Below, one piece after another: positions 26,630 to 34,648 of a stretch of 64,000 bases of DNA (positions are counted from its first letter, which is position 1; each line of letters begins with the position of its first letter). Made by a program: the position numbers and the translations under genes. Source of the stretch: Dongia_B sp964406155 (lineage in GTDB: Bacteria; Pseudomonadota; Alphaproteobacteria; Dongiales; Dongiaceae); contig CAYOQR010000010.1 of the NCBI GenBank assembly GCA_964406155.1, forward strand, positions 1 through 64,000, written 5' to 3'. The notes beneath the pieces were generated by a model, which was not told the origin of the DNA, searched no databases, and saw only the letters and a list, made by a program, of their open reading frames with translations.

Positions 26630-27352
26630 TCAAAACGGCCGTGATTCGATGGCCCGCGCGGCCCAGTCGATGAGGGTAAGGTAGTCGAAAACGGGCCGGT
26701 CCGTGGTTGCCTGGATTGCCGTCGAATAAGGCGGCAGGTCGCTGCACTCAAGCAAGATGGCACCGATGTCGGGATGATCGCGGACGAGTTGTCGGGCGAC
26801 GTCGACGGCTTCGGTTCGCAAGATATCCGAATCGAGTGAGCCGTTTTCTTCCAGGATGCCGCTGCGGAATTCCGGCTGGTCCTGCATTCCCCGAAGCACA
26901 TAGGGAATGGTCTTATCGATCCGGCAAGCGGTGAAATGAGCCTCCGTCAGGCGCTTGTCATGCGCCGTGATGATGCCAATGGGCCGGTGCGTAACGGCAT
27001 ATATCATCGGCAATTGCAGCAAGCTGGAAAGAAGAACGGGGATATCCAGGGCCTCGACGACAGCCTGCTGGAACAGCGCCATGAAACCGCAGGCGCCGGT
27101 GACCGCCTTCACCCCGTCGTCGCGCAGCGCCTTTGCCGCGGCGATCACCGGCACGGCGAGAGAGCGGTCCGCTTGGCCAACAAGACGATCAATGGTGGCG
27201 CCTTCGATCTGCCGGTAACGGACCGGAAAGTCGAAACTGGTGGCATTGCTGACATTGCCCCGTACATAGGGGATTGCCGTCTGCAGGGTCAGGATGCCGA
27301 TTGCCTCGCCTGCCCAGGCTTGGGGGCGTCGCTTCACATATTGCCGCGTCAT
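26630..27352 (-). CDS. Asp/Glu racemase-superfamily protein
   Basis: This 240-residue protein has two candidate active-site cysteines, in TGACGFM (about C88) and LLECSDLPPY (about C203), in the positions of the two half-sites of Asp/Glu racemase-like folds, which also include maleate isomerase and hydantoin racemase. Its ATG overlaps the stop of the upstream aldehyde dehydrogenase by 4 bp (27349-27352), so the two are translationally coupled. Its substrate is probably related to the compound imported by the Liv system at 32-38 kb, since both sides share the TetR operator. Confidence 0.75.
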   Translation of the reverse strand: MTRQYVKRRPQAWAGEAIGILTLQTAIPYVRGNVSNATSFDFPVRYRQIEGATIDRLVGQADRSLAVPVIAAAKALRDDGVKAVTGACGFMALFQQAVVEALDIPVLLSSLLQLPMIYAVTHRPIGIITAHDKRLTEAHFTACRIDKTIPYVLRGMQDQPEFRSGILEENGSLDSDILRTEAVDVARQLVRDHPDIGAILLECSDLPPYSTAIQATTDRPVFDYLTLIDWAARAIESRPF

Positions 27353-28779
27353 GCTTCATGCACGAATTTGGTGACCAGATAGGGGAGCATCCCATCGGCG
27401 CCGCCCTCCGTTCCCCAGCCGCTATCCTTGACGCCCCCGAAGGGAGTCTCCGGGAAAGCGGCCGCGAAGGTATTCAGCCCGACGATGCCGACCTCCAACT
27501 TGCCCGTCACATAGCGGGCCAGCTTGAGGTCGTTGCTCATCACATAGCCGGCCAGGCCATAGGGGAGGCCGTTTGCCATCTTGATGGCGTCGTCAATGTT
27601 GGTGAAGGGAACCAATGGAGCTATCGGGCCGAAGGGCTCTTCATGCATGACCCTGGCTGCAAGCGGAAGCTCGGCAAGGACCGTCGGCCGGAAAAAGAAA
27701 CCACCTTCGCCAATCCCCTTGCCGCCGGTGACAAGACGGGCGCCGTGGCGCAACGCGTCATCGGTCAGGCTTCGCATCGCGTCGCAGCGCCGCTGATTGG
27801 AAAGCGGGCCCATTTGAGTATCGGGATCGAGACCATTGCCGAGGCGCAGGGTGCTGGCTGCCTTTGCAAACTGCTCGACAAAGGAATCATAGATCCGGCG
27901 ATCGATAAAGAAACGCGACGCCGCATTGCAGACCTGGCCGGCATTGCGAAATTTTGCTGCCGCTGCCATGCCGGCTGCTTGTGCGACATCCACATCGCCG
28001 CAGATGATGGCGGGTCCGTGGCCGCCAAGCTCGAGCGTCATCCGCTTCAAGGCAGCGCCGGCCTTGCCCGCGAGGAGCCGTCCGACTGCCGTGGATCCGG
28101 TGAAGGATATTTTTCGAATCGCCGGGCTCTCGATCAGATAATCGGAGATCGTCGCCGGCTCCCCATAAAGGACGTTCAGCACACCGGCGGGTAGTCCTGC
28201 CGCCTCGAGGCAGGAGGCCAGCAGCAAGGGCGTTCCGGGCGTTTCCTCGGCGGGCTTGGCGATGACGGTGCAGCCGGCAGCCAAGGCCGGTGCAAGTTTG
28301 CGCATGAAGGTGACGGCGGGAAAATTCCAAGGCGAGAAAAGAGCGACAGGGCCGACCGGCTCAAGCGAGGTGACGAAGCGCGATCCCGGATTCCGTCCTT
28401 CGCTGCTGCGGCCATATATCCGTCGCGCCTCCCCGGCATACCAGTCCAGGGTATCGGCGGTCGCAGCAATCTCCGCACGGGCCTCGGCGATCGGCTTGCC
28501 GTTTTCGAGCACCAGGGTCTCGGCAATTTTCTCGAGATCATGCCGGACATGCTGCGCGGCAGCCTGCAAGATAAGACCGCGCTGCCAGGGGGCCGTCTTG
28601 TGCCAATCTGCGAAGGTCCGCGCTGCTGCGGCGATCGCCTTGTCCATATCGTCGGCCGTGGCGACGGGTAATGCGGTCAGCACTTCCCCGGTGGCCGGGT
28701 TGATGACGGGGCGCTCCGGCCGCCCGTCCCCTTGGAGGCGCTGACCGCCAATGTGCAATCCCAGCCGAAGGTAAGTCAT
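27349..28779 (-). CDS. NAD(P)-dependent aldehyde dehydrogenase, succinate-semialdehyde type
   Basis: This is a 476-residue ALDH. The general base Glu is in TLELGGHGP (about 253), the catalytic Cys in NAGQVCNAASRF (about 287), and the cofactor region in SFTGSTAVGRLL and FSPWNFP. The overall length and late motif PFGGVKDSGWGTEGG place it with the SSADH/GabD-like branch, though typical SSADHs have a second nearby Cys that is absent here. It oxidises an aldehyde to the acid. It is transcribed from the operator region at 28798-28840 and is followed by an overlapping racemase-family gene. Confidence 0.85.
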   Translation of the reverse strand: MTYLRLGLHIGGQRLQGDGRPERPVINPATGEVLTALPVATADDMDKAIAAAARTFADWHKTAPWQRGLILQAAAQHVRHDLEKIAETLVLENGKPIAEARAEIAATADTLDWYAGEARRIYGRSSEGRNPGSRFVTSLEPVGPVALFSPWNFPAVTFMRKLAPALAAGCTVIAKPAEETPGTPLLLASCLEAAGLPAGVLNVLYGEPATISDYLIESPAIRKISFTGSTAVGRLLAGKAGAALKRMTLELGGHGPAIICGDVDVAQAAGMAAAAKFRNAGQVCNAASRFFIDRRIYDSFVEQFAKAASTLRLGNGLDPDTQMGPLSNQRRCDAMRSLTDDALRHGARLVTGGKGIGEGGFFFRPTVLAELPLAARVMHEEPFGPIAPLVPFTNIDDAIKMANGLPYGLAGYVMSNDLKLARYVTGKLEVGIVGLNTFAAAFPETPFGGVKDSGWGTEGGADGMLPYLVTKFVHEA

Positions 28780-28797
28780 ATCGTTTCCCGGATCATG

Positions 28798-28840
28798 TGA
28801 AACACATGATTGAAACGATATTATGAAACAATTGTTTTAT
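28798..28840. promoter_or_regulatory. Operator copy 1 (upstream of the aldehyde dehydrogenase)
   Basis: This 43-bp block matches 29830-29788 (minus strand) at 33 of 43 positions. TGAAAC recurs at 28798, 28811 and 28824, with an exact 13-bp period. A perfect palindrome ATCATGTG-AAA-CACATGAT overlaps its left end (28792-28810). On the minus strand TTGATA...TATCGT with 17-bp spacing lies within it, a possible promoter for the gene starting at 28779. Confidence 0.7.
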
Positions 28841-28906
28841 CAAGCGCGGGATCGGCGGATCACCGCCGGCGTCGCGGCCTCATATCTCGTCGGGCATATG
28901 GCGGCA

Positions 28907-29761
28907 TCAAGCGCGTGTTTTCGGTGATTTGCGGGACGTCGGTTTCCCGCCGGCCAGGTTGTCAGGCTGCGGCACCGCCGGGATGTTATTCGCCGGGATG
29001 CTGGCTGGTGCCTGGAATCCCGCGACCACGAACCGCACGATTCCCGCCACCATGTCCTCGAAGTGGTCGATGGTGGGCTGTCTTTCCGAGGGCGACACCA
29101 CCAGCCTCGTTGCCGGCGCGAGATCGACGAGAATTTGCAGCGTCGCGCCGCGCGTACAGTCGTATCGCAAGGCGGTTTCCGCGCGCGAGAGATGCGGCAG
29201 GATCCGCTGTAGAAGGTCGACGAAGCGTTCGTGAACGGGCCGGAAATGCTGCGATACGATCTCGCTGGTGGCGGCTTGTGCCAGGGTGCGAACCTGCAGC
29301 AGCAGCAGCAGCCGGTCGCGATTTTCGCCCAGACTCAACTCAGCCATCGGGCGCACCAGGGCTTCGGCCAGTTTTTCGATCGGTGGCGAGCGATCGGGAT
29401 GGGCCCGCTCACAGGCCGTCAAAGCTTCCAGGCGTGCGGCGACAATCGGCTTGATCGCAAATTCGAGGGTGCTTCGGATGAGCTCGTCCTTGGAACGGAA
29501 GTAGTAATTCACGGCAGCCAGATTCGCCCGTGCCGCCTCCGTGATCTCGCGGAGCGTGGCGCCGTCAAATCCCCGTTCGGCGAATAGCCGGCAGGCCGCC
29601 AAGAGGATGCGCTCCCGCGTATCCGCTTCGTCTCCGACCGCCGCAACCGTCGCCGATCCGTTCGTCGTTCTGTCCATTTTTCGAGGCATTTCAATGCCGA
29701 ACCCGTTCTGTTGAACCCATGGCGCTCCCCGTCGTCCCGACTCGGGATGTCCGTTCGTCAT
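28907..29761 (-). CDS. TetR-family transcriptional regulator
   Basis: This is a protein of up to 284 residues. The TetR helix-turn-helix is TRERILLAACRLFAERGFDGATLREITEAARANLAAVNYYFRSKDELI (residues 48-95), followed by a helical ligand domain and a disordered proline-rich C-terminus. The start may be 29761 or an ATG 24 codons later (near 29689); neither has a strong ribosome site. The 43-bp operator lies immediately upstream of its start (29788-29830), and a second copy lies just downstream of its stop, before the aldehyde dehydrogenase. It very likely represses itself, the ALDH-racemase genes and the rightward operon. Confidence 0.85.
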   Translation of the reverse strand: MTNGHPESGRRGAPWVQQNGFGIEMPRKMDRTTNGSATVAAVGDEADTRERILLAACRLFAERGFDGATLREITEAARANLAAVNYYFRSKDELIRSTLEFAIKPIVAARLEALTACERAHPDRSPPIEKLAEALVRPMAELSLGENRDRLLLLLQVRTLAQAATSEIVSQHFRPVHERFVDLLQRILPHLSRAETALRYDCTRGATLQILVDLAPATRLVVSPSERQPTIDHFEDMVAGIVRFVVAGFQAPASIPANNIPAVPQPDNLAGGKPTSRKSPKTRA

Positions 29762-29777
29762 GCTGTTTGAGACTCGC

Positions 29778-29805
29778 TTGACAGTAAATCAAACATTTGT
29801 ATCAT
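29778..29805 (+). promoter_or_regulatory. Strong promoter for the ThDP enzyme/liv/GMC operon
   Basis: A consensus -35 TTGACA (29778-29783) is followed after 16 bp by TATCAT (29800-29805). The -10 lies inside the operator block at 29788-29830, so a bound regulator would occlude it. The operon start codon is at 29874 behind AGGGGAGG. Confidence 0.65.
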
Positions 29806-29830
29806 ACATATGTTTCAATGATGTGTTTGA
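29788..29830. promoter_or_regulatory. Operator copy 2 (between tetR and the rightward operon)
   Basis: The minus strand of this block matches 28798-28840 at 33 of 43 positions, including AAACACAT, ATTGAAAC and the TATGA-ACAA and TGTTT parts. It overlaps the -10 box of the rightward promoter and lies just upstream of tetR, a position suiting autoregulation and repression of the divergent operon. Confidence 0.7.
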
Positions 29831-29873
29831 ACGGTGTCGCCGTCAAACGCCATAAAAGAAAAGGGGAGGATCG

Positions 29874-30284
29874 ATGGACGTAAATCTCGGCGGCAATTCC
29901 GTGATGGGCAAAACCTCAGCGGCGGGCAAAACGGAACTGTATTCATCCGGCCAGGACGGCAAGCCGATCTTCGCCCGCATCTGGCGGGGAAGAACGCGGG
30001 CGAAGGATTACGATGCCTATACGCGCTACCTCTATGAGAACGGCGTGCTGAAGATCGAGCGCATGCCGGGAAATCTGGGCGTGCAAATGTTCCGGGCAAA
30101 GACGGATGACGTTGCCGACTTCACCGTCGTGTCGTTCTGGCCGAGCCTGGATTCCATTCGGGTCTGGTCCGGTGACGATCTGACGCGGACCCGGCATCTG
30201 GAAAAGGATGCGGATTTCCTGCTCGAGCTGCCCGACCGGGTGACCCTGGTCGAAGTCTGGGCCAATGACTGGACGCTCGCCTGA
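29874..30284 (+). CDS. Small ABM-like (dimeric alpha/beta-barrel) protein
   Basis: This 136-residue protein, after a polar N-terminal 25 residues, has one ferredoxin-like fold: PIFARIWRGRT, a helix with YTRYLYENGVLKIER, NLGVQMFRAKT, FTVVSFWPSLDSIRVW and VTLVEVWAN. This pattern belongs to the antibiotic-biosynthesis-monooxygenase/EthD-like group. No cofactor is needed in many members. It is the first gene of the rightward operon, 97 bp before the ThDP enzyme, with AGGGGAGG upstream. Its role in the pathway is unknown; degradation of a reactive intermediate is one possibility. Confidence 0.65.
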   Translation: MDVNLGGNSVMGKTSAAGKTELYSSGQDGKPIFARIWRGRTRAKDYDAYTRYLYENGVLKIERMPGNLGVQMFRAKTDDVADFTVVSFWPSLDSIRVWSGDDLTRTRHLEKDADFLLELPDRVTLVEVWANDWTLA

Positions 30285-30380
30285 TCGGCGGTTGCCAGAG
30301 CTTCTCGCGACATATCCGGCCGATTAACACCCTGCTCAATTCCGCGCTCCCGCTGGTGCGCTTCTCTATGGACATCCTCG

Positions 30381-32126
30381 ATGACCCTTCGCGGTGCCGA
30401 AATACTGATCCGGATGCTGGCCGCCTATAAGGTGGATACGGTTTTCGGCGTTCCTGGCGACACGAATGTCGCCCTTTATTCCGCTTTGCAGGAAGCGCAA
30501 GGCACGATCCGCCATATCATGGCGCGAGACGAACGGTCGGCCGGCTTCATGGCGGATGCCTATGCACGGCTCAGCCGCCGGCCGGCCGTCGTCGAGGTGC
30601 CGAGTGGTGCCGGCGCGCTCTATGCGGTGCCGCCGATCGCCGAAGCGCATCATTCCTCTATTCCAATTCTCCTCATCACCAGCGACACGCCGATTGCACG
30701 TGAGGGCCAAGGCGTCATCACGGAACTCAATTGTGCGGATCTTTATGCGCCGATCACGAAATGGTCCTATCTCGTCAAATCGGCGGGAAAAATACCGGAG
30801 GTCGTGCGCCGCGCCTTCAGGATCATGACCAGCGGCAGGCCTGGTTCCGTTCATTTGGTCATCCCGGAAGACGTGCTCGAAGAGAAGGTGGAGACCGGCA
30901 GCGTGTCATTGGAAGCCGATCTGGACTGCTGCACTTTCCCGGCCCGCCGGCCGACGGCCCCCCGGCAACAGCTCCTGCAATTGCTTGACCTCATTCGCGC
31001 GGCGAGCCGGCCCTTGATGATCGTCGGCGGCGGCGTGAATGTCTCCGGTGCCGGCGGCCGTGTCACCGATCTCGCGGAACGGCTCAACATGCCGGTCGTG
31101 ACGACGATTACCGGCCAATCCGCCATCGCCGACCTCCATCCGCTCTCGATCGGCGTCGTCGGGGATAACGGCTTTCACCCGCATGCCATGATGGCCTTGG
31201 AGCAGGCGGATCTCCTGATCTATGTCGGGTCGAAGATCGGCTCTGTCGTCACGGTCGGCTGGACTTTCCCCTCGGCCTTGGGCGACCGGAAGATCGTTCA
31301 GATCGATATCGATACCTCGGTCCTTGGCAATAATACGCGGAATGCCCTAAGTCTGGGCGGGGATATCGCGGCCATCTTCGATGACCTGATCGGGCTGCTT
31401 CCCGCAGATCTGCGCGGTTCCGCCGATTGGCTTGCCCATCTGAACGGTCTGCGCGCCGATTTCTGGCAGCAGGTACATGATGAGCGCCGGAGCGAGGCCG
31501 TCCTCCTCAAGCCGAAGGATGTCATACAGGCGTTGGGCGACCGGCTTGTCGGGCCTGCCACCATCCTGGCGGATGCAGGCACGCCCACGCCCAATCTGAC
31601 CCGATATCTGCGGCTGCGTGACAACCAGTCCCGCTTGATCATACCGCGGGCCTTCGGCGGTCTGGGCTATGCTCTTCCGGCGGTCGTTGGCGCCTGGTTG
31701 TCGCGGCCGGATATCCGTCCGATCGGTCTGTTCGGCGACGGCTCCTTCAGTATGAGCTGCGGCGAGTTGGAGACGCTTGTCCGGCTCCAGGTGCCTGCCT
31801 TGCTGCTTCATTTCAACAATGCCTGCTTCGGCTGGATCAAGGCGCTGCAGCGGCTGCATGGGCATAACGCCACCTATTCCGTCGACTTCAGCCGCGGGAA
31901 CGCGTCGCGTATTGCCGAAGCCTTCGGCCTGAAATCCTGGCGGGTGGCGACTGGCAGCGAGCTGGAGGATGCGCTGGATGCGGGCCTTGCCTGCAAGGAA
32001 CCGGCCCTGATCGACATCATCGTCGAATCGATCGCGGATGTCGCACCACCCGTCTTCTCCTGGTTGAAGCGGGCGGGCGTGCAGCCGCTGGACTTGCCGG
32101 CACAGGCCGCGATCCGGCTCGGTTGA
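30381..32126 (+). CDS. ThDP-dependent enzyme, acetolactate synthase-like
   Basis: This 581-residue protein has the three domains of the pyruvate-oxidase/acetohydroxyacid-synthase superfamily. The cofactor-activating Glu is in MARDERSAGF (about 50). The central domain has RPLMIVGGGVN (about 215). The ThDP-Mg motif begins GDGSFSMSCGELETL (about 453) and ends near LLHFNNACFG. Members include acetolactate synthases, oxo-acid decarboxylases and sulfoacetaldehyde acetyltransferase. The active-site pattern does not settle which. No small regulatory subunit is nearby, so a catabolic decarboxylase or ligase is more likely than branched-chain amino-acid biosynthesis. The gene is between an ABM-like gene and a Liv importer. 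Confidence 0.82.
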   Translation: MTLRGAEILIRMLAAYKVDTVFGVPGDTNVALYSALQEAQGTIRHIMARDERSAGFMADAYARLSRRPAVVEVPSGAGALYAVPPIAEAHHSSIPILLITSDTPIAREGQGVITELNCADLYAPITKWSYLVKSAGKIPEVVRRAFRIMTSGRPGSVHLVIPEDVLEEKVETGSVSLEADLDCCTFPARRPTAPRQQLLQLLDLIRAASRPLMIVGGGVNVSGAGGRVTDLAERLNMPVVTTITGQSAIADLHPLSIGVVGDNGFHPHAMMALEQADLLIYVGSKIGSVVTVGWTFPSALGDRKIVQIDIDTSVLGNNTRNALSLGGDIAAIFDDLIGLLPADLRGSADWLAHLNGLRADFWQQVHDERRSEAVLLKPKDVIQALGDRLVGPATILADAGTPTPNLTRYLRLRDNQSRLIIPRAFGGLGYALPAVVGAWLSRPDIRPIGLFGDGSFSMSCGELETLVRLQVPALLLHFNNACFGWIKALQRLHGHNATYSVDFSRGNASRIAEAFGLKSWRVATGSELEDALDAGLACKEPALIDIIVESIADVAPPVFSWLKRAGVQPLDLPAQAAIRLG

Positions 32127-32228
32127 TAGACGGACCTGCACATCGGCTCACATATCGGCCCAATGGTGGATGACCTATCGCGGGCATCACGCCCTGAAAC
32201 AAATAAACCGCAAAAATGGGAGGACATC

Positions 32229-33479
32229 ATGAAACGAACAAAAATCAGCGTACCCTTGGCGGCGGCCTGTCTCGCAGGCTATGTCGGATGCAGCGTGGCC
32301 GCTCATGCCGAAACGGCCGGCCCGGTCACCGATCCGCTTGGCGTCATCAAGGTTCCTCAGGGCGCGCCGATCGAGATCGGCGGCTACTGGGTTCTCTCGG
32401 GCTCCGATGCGGCGCTTGGCCTCGACCAGAAACGGGGCGTGGAACTGGCGATCAAGGACCGGCAGGGTACGCTCCTTGGCCATCCGGTTCAACTGGAGGC
32501 CGAGGATAGCCAATGCAGCGCTGAGGGTGCGCAAACGGCCGCGACCAAGCTGGCCGCGAATCCGAATATGGTCGTGGTCATTGGTCCGTCCTGCTCCAGC
32601 GAGGCGACAGCGGCCGCGCCGATCCTCTGGAAGGCCGGCATCGTGGATATCGGCACATCGAGCACGGCGCCGTCGCTGACCGCTGCCGGTCGCAACCACG
32701 ATCTCGATGGCTTCGCGCGAACCGTCTTCAGCGATGCCGCCCAGGGCAAGGGCGACGGGAATTACCTGTACACCAATCTCAAGGCACGGAAAGTCGTCAC
32801 CATTCACGATGGCAGCCCCTATGCCTCGCAATTGGTAACGGAATTCGTCAAGACATTCACCGGACTCGGCGGGCAGGTTCTGTCGCAGGAAGCGGTGCAG
32901 CCAACCGATGTCGATATGCGGCCGCTCCTGACGCATATCGCGACGGAAAAGCCGGATGTCATTTACATGCCGATTTTCGTGGCCGCAGCCGGACAGATCG
33001 CCCGCCAGGCGAAGACGATCCCCGGGCTGGAAAAAACCCAGTTGATCGGTGGCGGATCCTTGATGACTGCCGATATCATCGAGGCCGCCGGCGATGCCAT
33101 CGTCGGGATGAAAATCACCTATCCGGATATCTCTCCGGCTTCCATGGGGAAAGGCTATCCGGCCTTCGTCGAGGAATATAAGAGCGCTTATGGCGAGGCA
33201 CCCATCTCAGGATATCATGCGACGGCCTATGATGCCGCCGCCATCGCGATGAAAGCGATCGAGAAGGTCGCTCAGACCGATTCGGACGGCACGACTTATA
33301 TCGGCCGCAAGGCACTGCGGGAGGCCATCTTCGCGAGCAAGACGGATGGAATATCCGGCCGCATCGATTGCGATGCAAATGGCGAATGCGCGGAATTCCA
33401 CCTAGGTGTCTTCGAATACGTCAATGCGGATCCGAAGACATTCAAAATCGGTGAGAACCCGAAAAAGATCTACCCCTGA
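32229..33479 (+). CDS. Branched-chain amino-acid-type ABC importer, binding protein (LivK-like)
   Basis: This 416-residue periplasmic-binding protein has a signal peptide with cleavage expected after AHA (about residue 27). The mature protein follows the type I fold of LivJ/K proteins: IEIGGYWVLSGSDAALGLDQKRGVELAI, VVVIGPSCSSEATAAAPI, and DVIYMPIFVAAAGQIARQAK. ATG 32229 is chosen for the GGGAGG just upstream. A perfect 11-bp hairpin follows its stop. The ligand may be a compound catabolised by the surrounding ThDP enzyme, ALDH and GMC oxidoreductase rather than a branched-chain amino acid. Confidence 0.9.
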   Translation: MKRTKISVPLAAACLAGYVGCSVAAHAETAGPVTDPLGVIKVPQGAPIEIGGYWVLSGSDAALGLDQKRGVELAIKDRQGTLLGHPVQLEAEDSQCSAEGAQTAATKLAANPNMVVVIGPSCSSEATAAAPILWKAGIVDIGTSSTAPSLTAAGRNHDLDGFARTVFSDAAQGKGDGNYLYTNLKARKVVTIHDGSPYASQLVTEFVKTFTGLGGQVLSQEAVQPTDVDMRPLLTHIATEKPDVIYMPIFVAAAGQIARQAKTIPGLEKTQLIGGGSLMTADIIEAAGDAIVGMKITYPDISPASMGKGYPAFVEEYKSAYGEAPISGYHATAYDAAAIAMKAIEKVAQTDSDGTTYIGRKALREAIFASKTDGISGRIDCDANGECAEFHLGVFEYVNADPKTFKIGENPKKIYP

Positions 33480-33491
33480 TATCGGAATCCC

Positions 33492-33524
33492 GGCTGACGC
33501 CGGGAATTCTCATCGGCGTCAGCC
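33492..33524 (+). terminator. Perfect 11-bp inverted repeat after the LivK-like gene
   Basis: GGCTGACGCCG (33492-33502) pairs with CGGCGTCAGCC (33514-33524) around an 11-nt loop, 12 bp after the stop codon and 26 bp before the permease start. No U-tract follows. It probably protects the binding-protein message or reduces read-through into permease genes. Confidence 0.6.
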
Positions 33525-33550
33525 ACCTTCACCGGTGGAGTAAGGTCATC

Positions 33551-34639
33551 ATGGCCGCTTTGACAGATATCCCCATCCGGCGGCCCCGTCGGATGATGAA
33601 AATCGATTTCGCCCGGCTTTCGCACCGGATCCTGAAACTGGTTGCGCTTCTTATCCTTTGCCTGGGTATTTTTGGCACGATCCGGGCGGATAAATATAGT
33701 CCGGGCCAGTGGCTTGATCTGCTGGAGTTCGGCCTCACTTTAGGTGGCGTGTACGCCCTCATCGCGCTTGGCTACACCATGGTCTATGGCGTTCTCCGGC
33801 TGATCAATTTCGCGCATGGCGATATCATGATGGTTGGCGCCTTCGTCGCCTATTTCCTGGCAAGCTGGCTCGATAGAATAGGCTTGTTCAGCCTGCAGCC
33901 GGCCCTTGCCCTCTGCCTGACTCTGTTGATCGGCGCGATCACCTCGGCTGTCGTGGCGTTGCTGGTGGAACGGTTCGCCTATCGTCCCCTGCGGCATAAA
34001 AGCAATTTCTCTCCCCTTATCACCAGCATCGGCATGTCCTTTTTCCTCCAGCAAAGTTGCCGCGGGGTCTTTGGCGCCGGGTTGAAGGCATATCCGGATC
34101 CGGCATGGCTGCAAGGCAGCTTCAGTTATGGTGGCGTGACCGTTCCGAAGATCGAAGTGATCGTCCTCTCGGTCGCCCTGGTCACCATGGCGGGGCTCTA
34201 TCTGATCGTGAATCATACGAAGATCGGAACGGCAATGCGCGCCGCGTCGGAAGATAGCCGTGCCGCCGCCCTCATGGGGATCGATGTCAATCGGATCGTC
34301 GTCTTCACTTTCTTCCTGGGCGGGCTGACCGCGGGGGTGGGCGGCGTCCTGTACGCGCTCATCTATAAGCAAGTCTATTTCATGATGGGCTTCCTTCCCG
34401 GGGTCAAAGCCTTCGGCGCTGCCGTCCTTGGCGGCATCGGCAGCATACCTGGGGCTATGCTGGGCGGGTTCTTTCTTGGATTGGCCGAAACTGTCGGCAC
34501 CTCCATGATCCTGGACGGCTTGGGCCTGCCGGCTCCCTATCAGTTGCGCGACTTGATCGCCTTCGGCCTCCTGATCCTCGTTCTCATCCTCAGGCCGACC
34601 GGCTTGCTGGGTGAGAAAAGCAATCGCCAGCGGGCTTGA
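33551..34639 (+). CDS. Liv-type ABC importer permease (LivH-like)
   Basis: This 362-residue inner-membrane protein has about eight helices. After an N-terminal arginine-rich 30 residues and one extra helix, it shows the LivH sequence GGVYALIALGYTMVYGVLRLINFAHGD, then VERFAYRPLRHK and MRAASEDSRAAALMGI (coupling loop). It pairs with LivM to form the channel. It starts 71 bp after the binding protein; the preceding hairpin lies in that gap. Confidence 0.88.
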   Translation: MAALTDIPIRRPRRMMKIDFARLSHRILKLVALLILCLGIFGTIRADKYSPGQWLDLLEFGLTLGGVYALIALGYTMVYGVLRLINFAHGDIMMVGAFVAYFLASWLDRIGLFSLQPALALCLTLLIGAITSAVVALLVERFAYRPLRHKSNFSPLITSIGMSFFLQQSCRGVFGAGLKAYPDPAWLQGSFSYGGVTVPKIEVIVLSVALVTMAGLYLIVNHTKIGTAMRAASEDSRAAALMGIDVNRIVVFTFFLGGLTAGVGGVLYALIYKQVYFMMGFLPGVKAFGAAVLGGIGSIPGAMLGGFFLGLAETVGTSMILDGLGLPAPYQLRDLIAFGLLILVLILRPTGLLGEKSNRQRA

Positions 34640-34648
34640 GGATCAGCC

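Noticed and set aside
30381..32126. Calling the ThDP enzyme acetolactate synthase IlvB
   Set aside because: There is no IlvN-type subunit nearby and the gene is in a catabolic transporter operon, so only the superfamily is stated.
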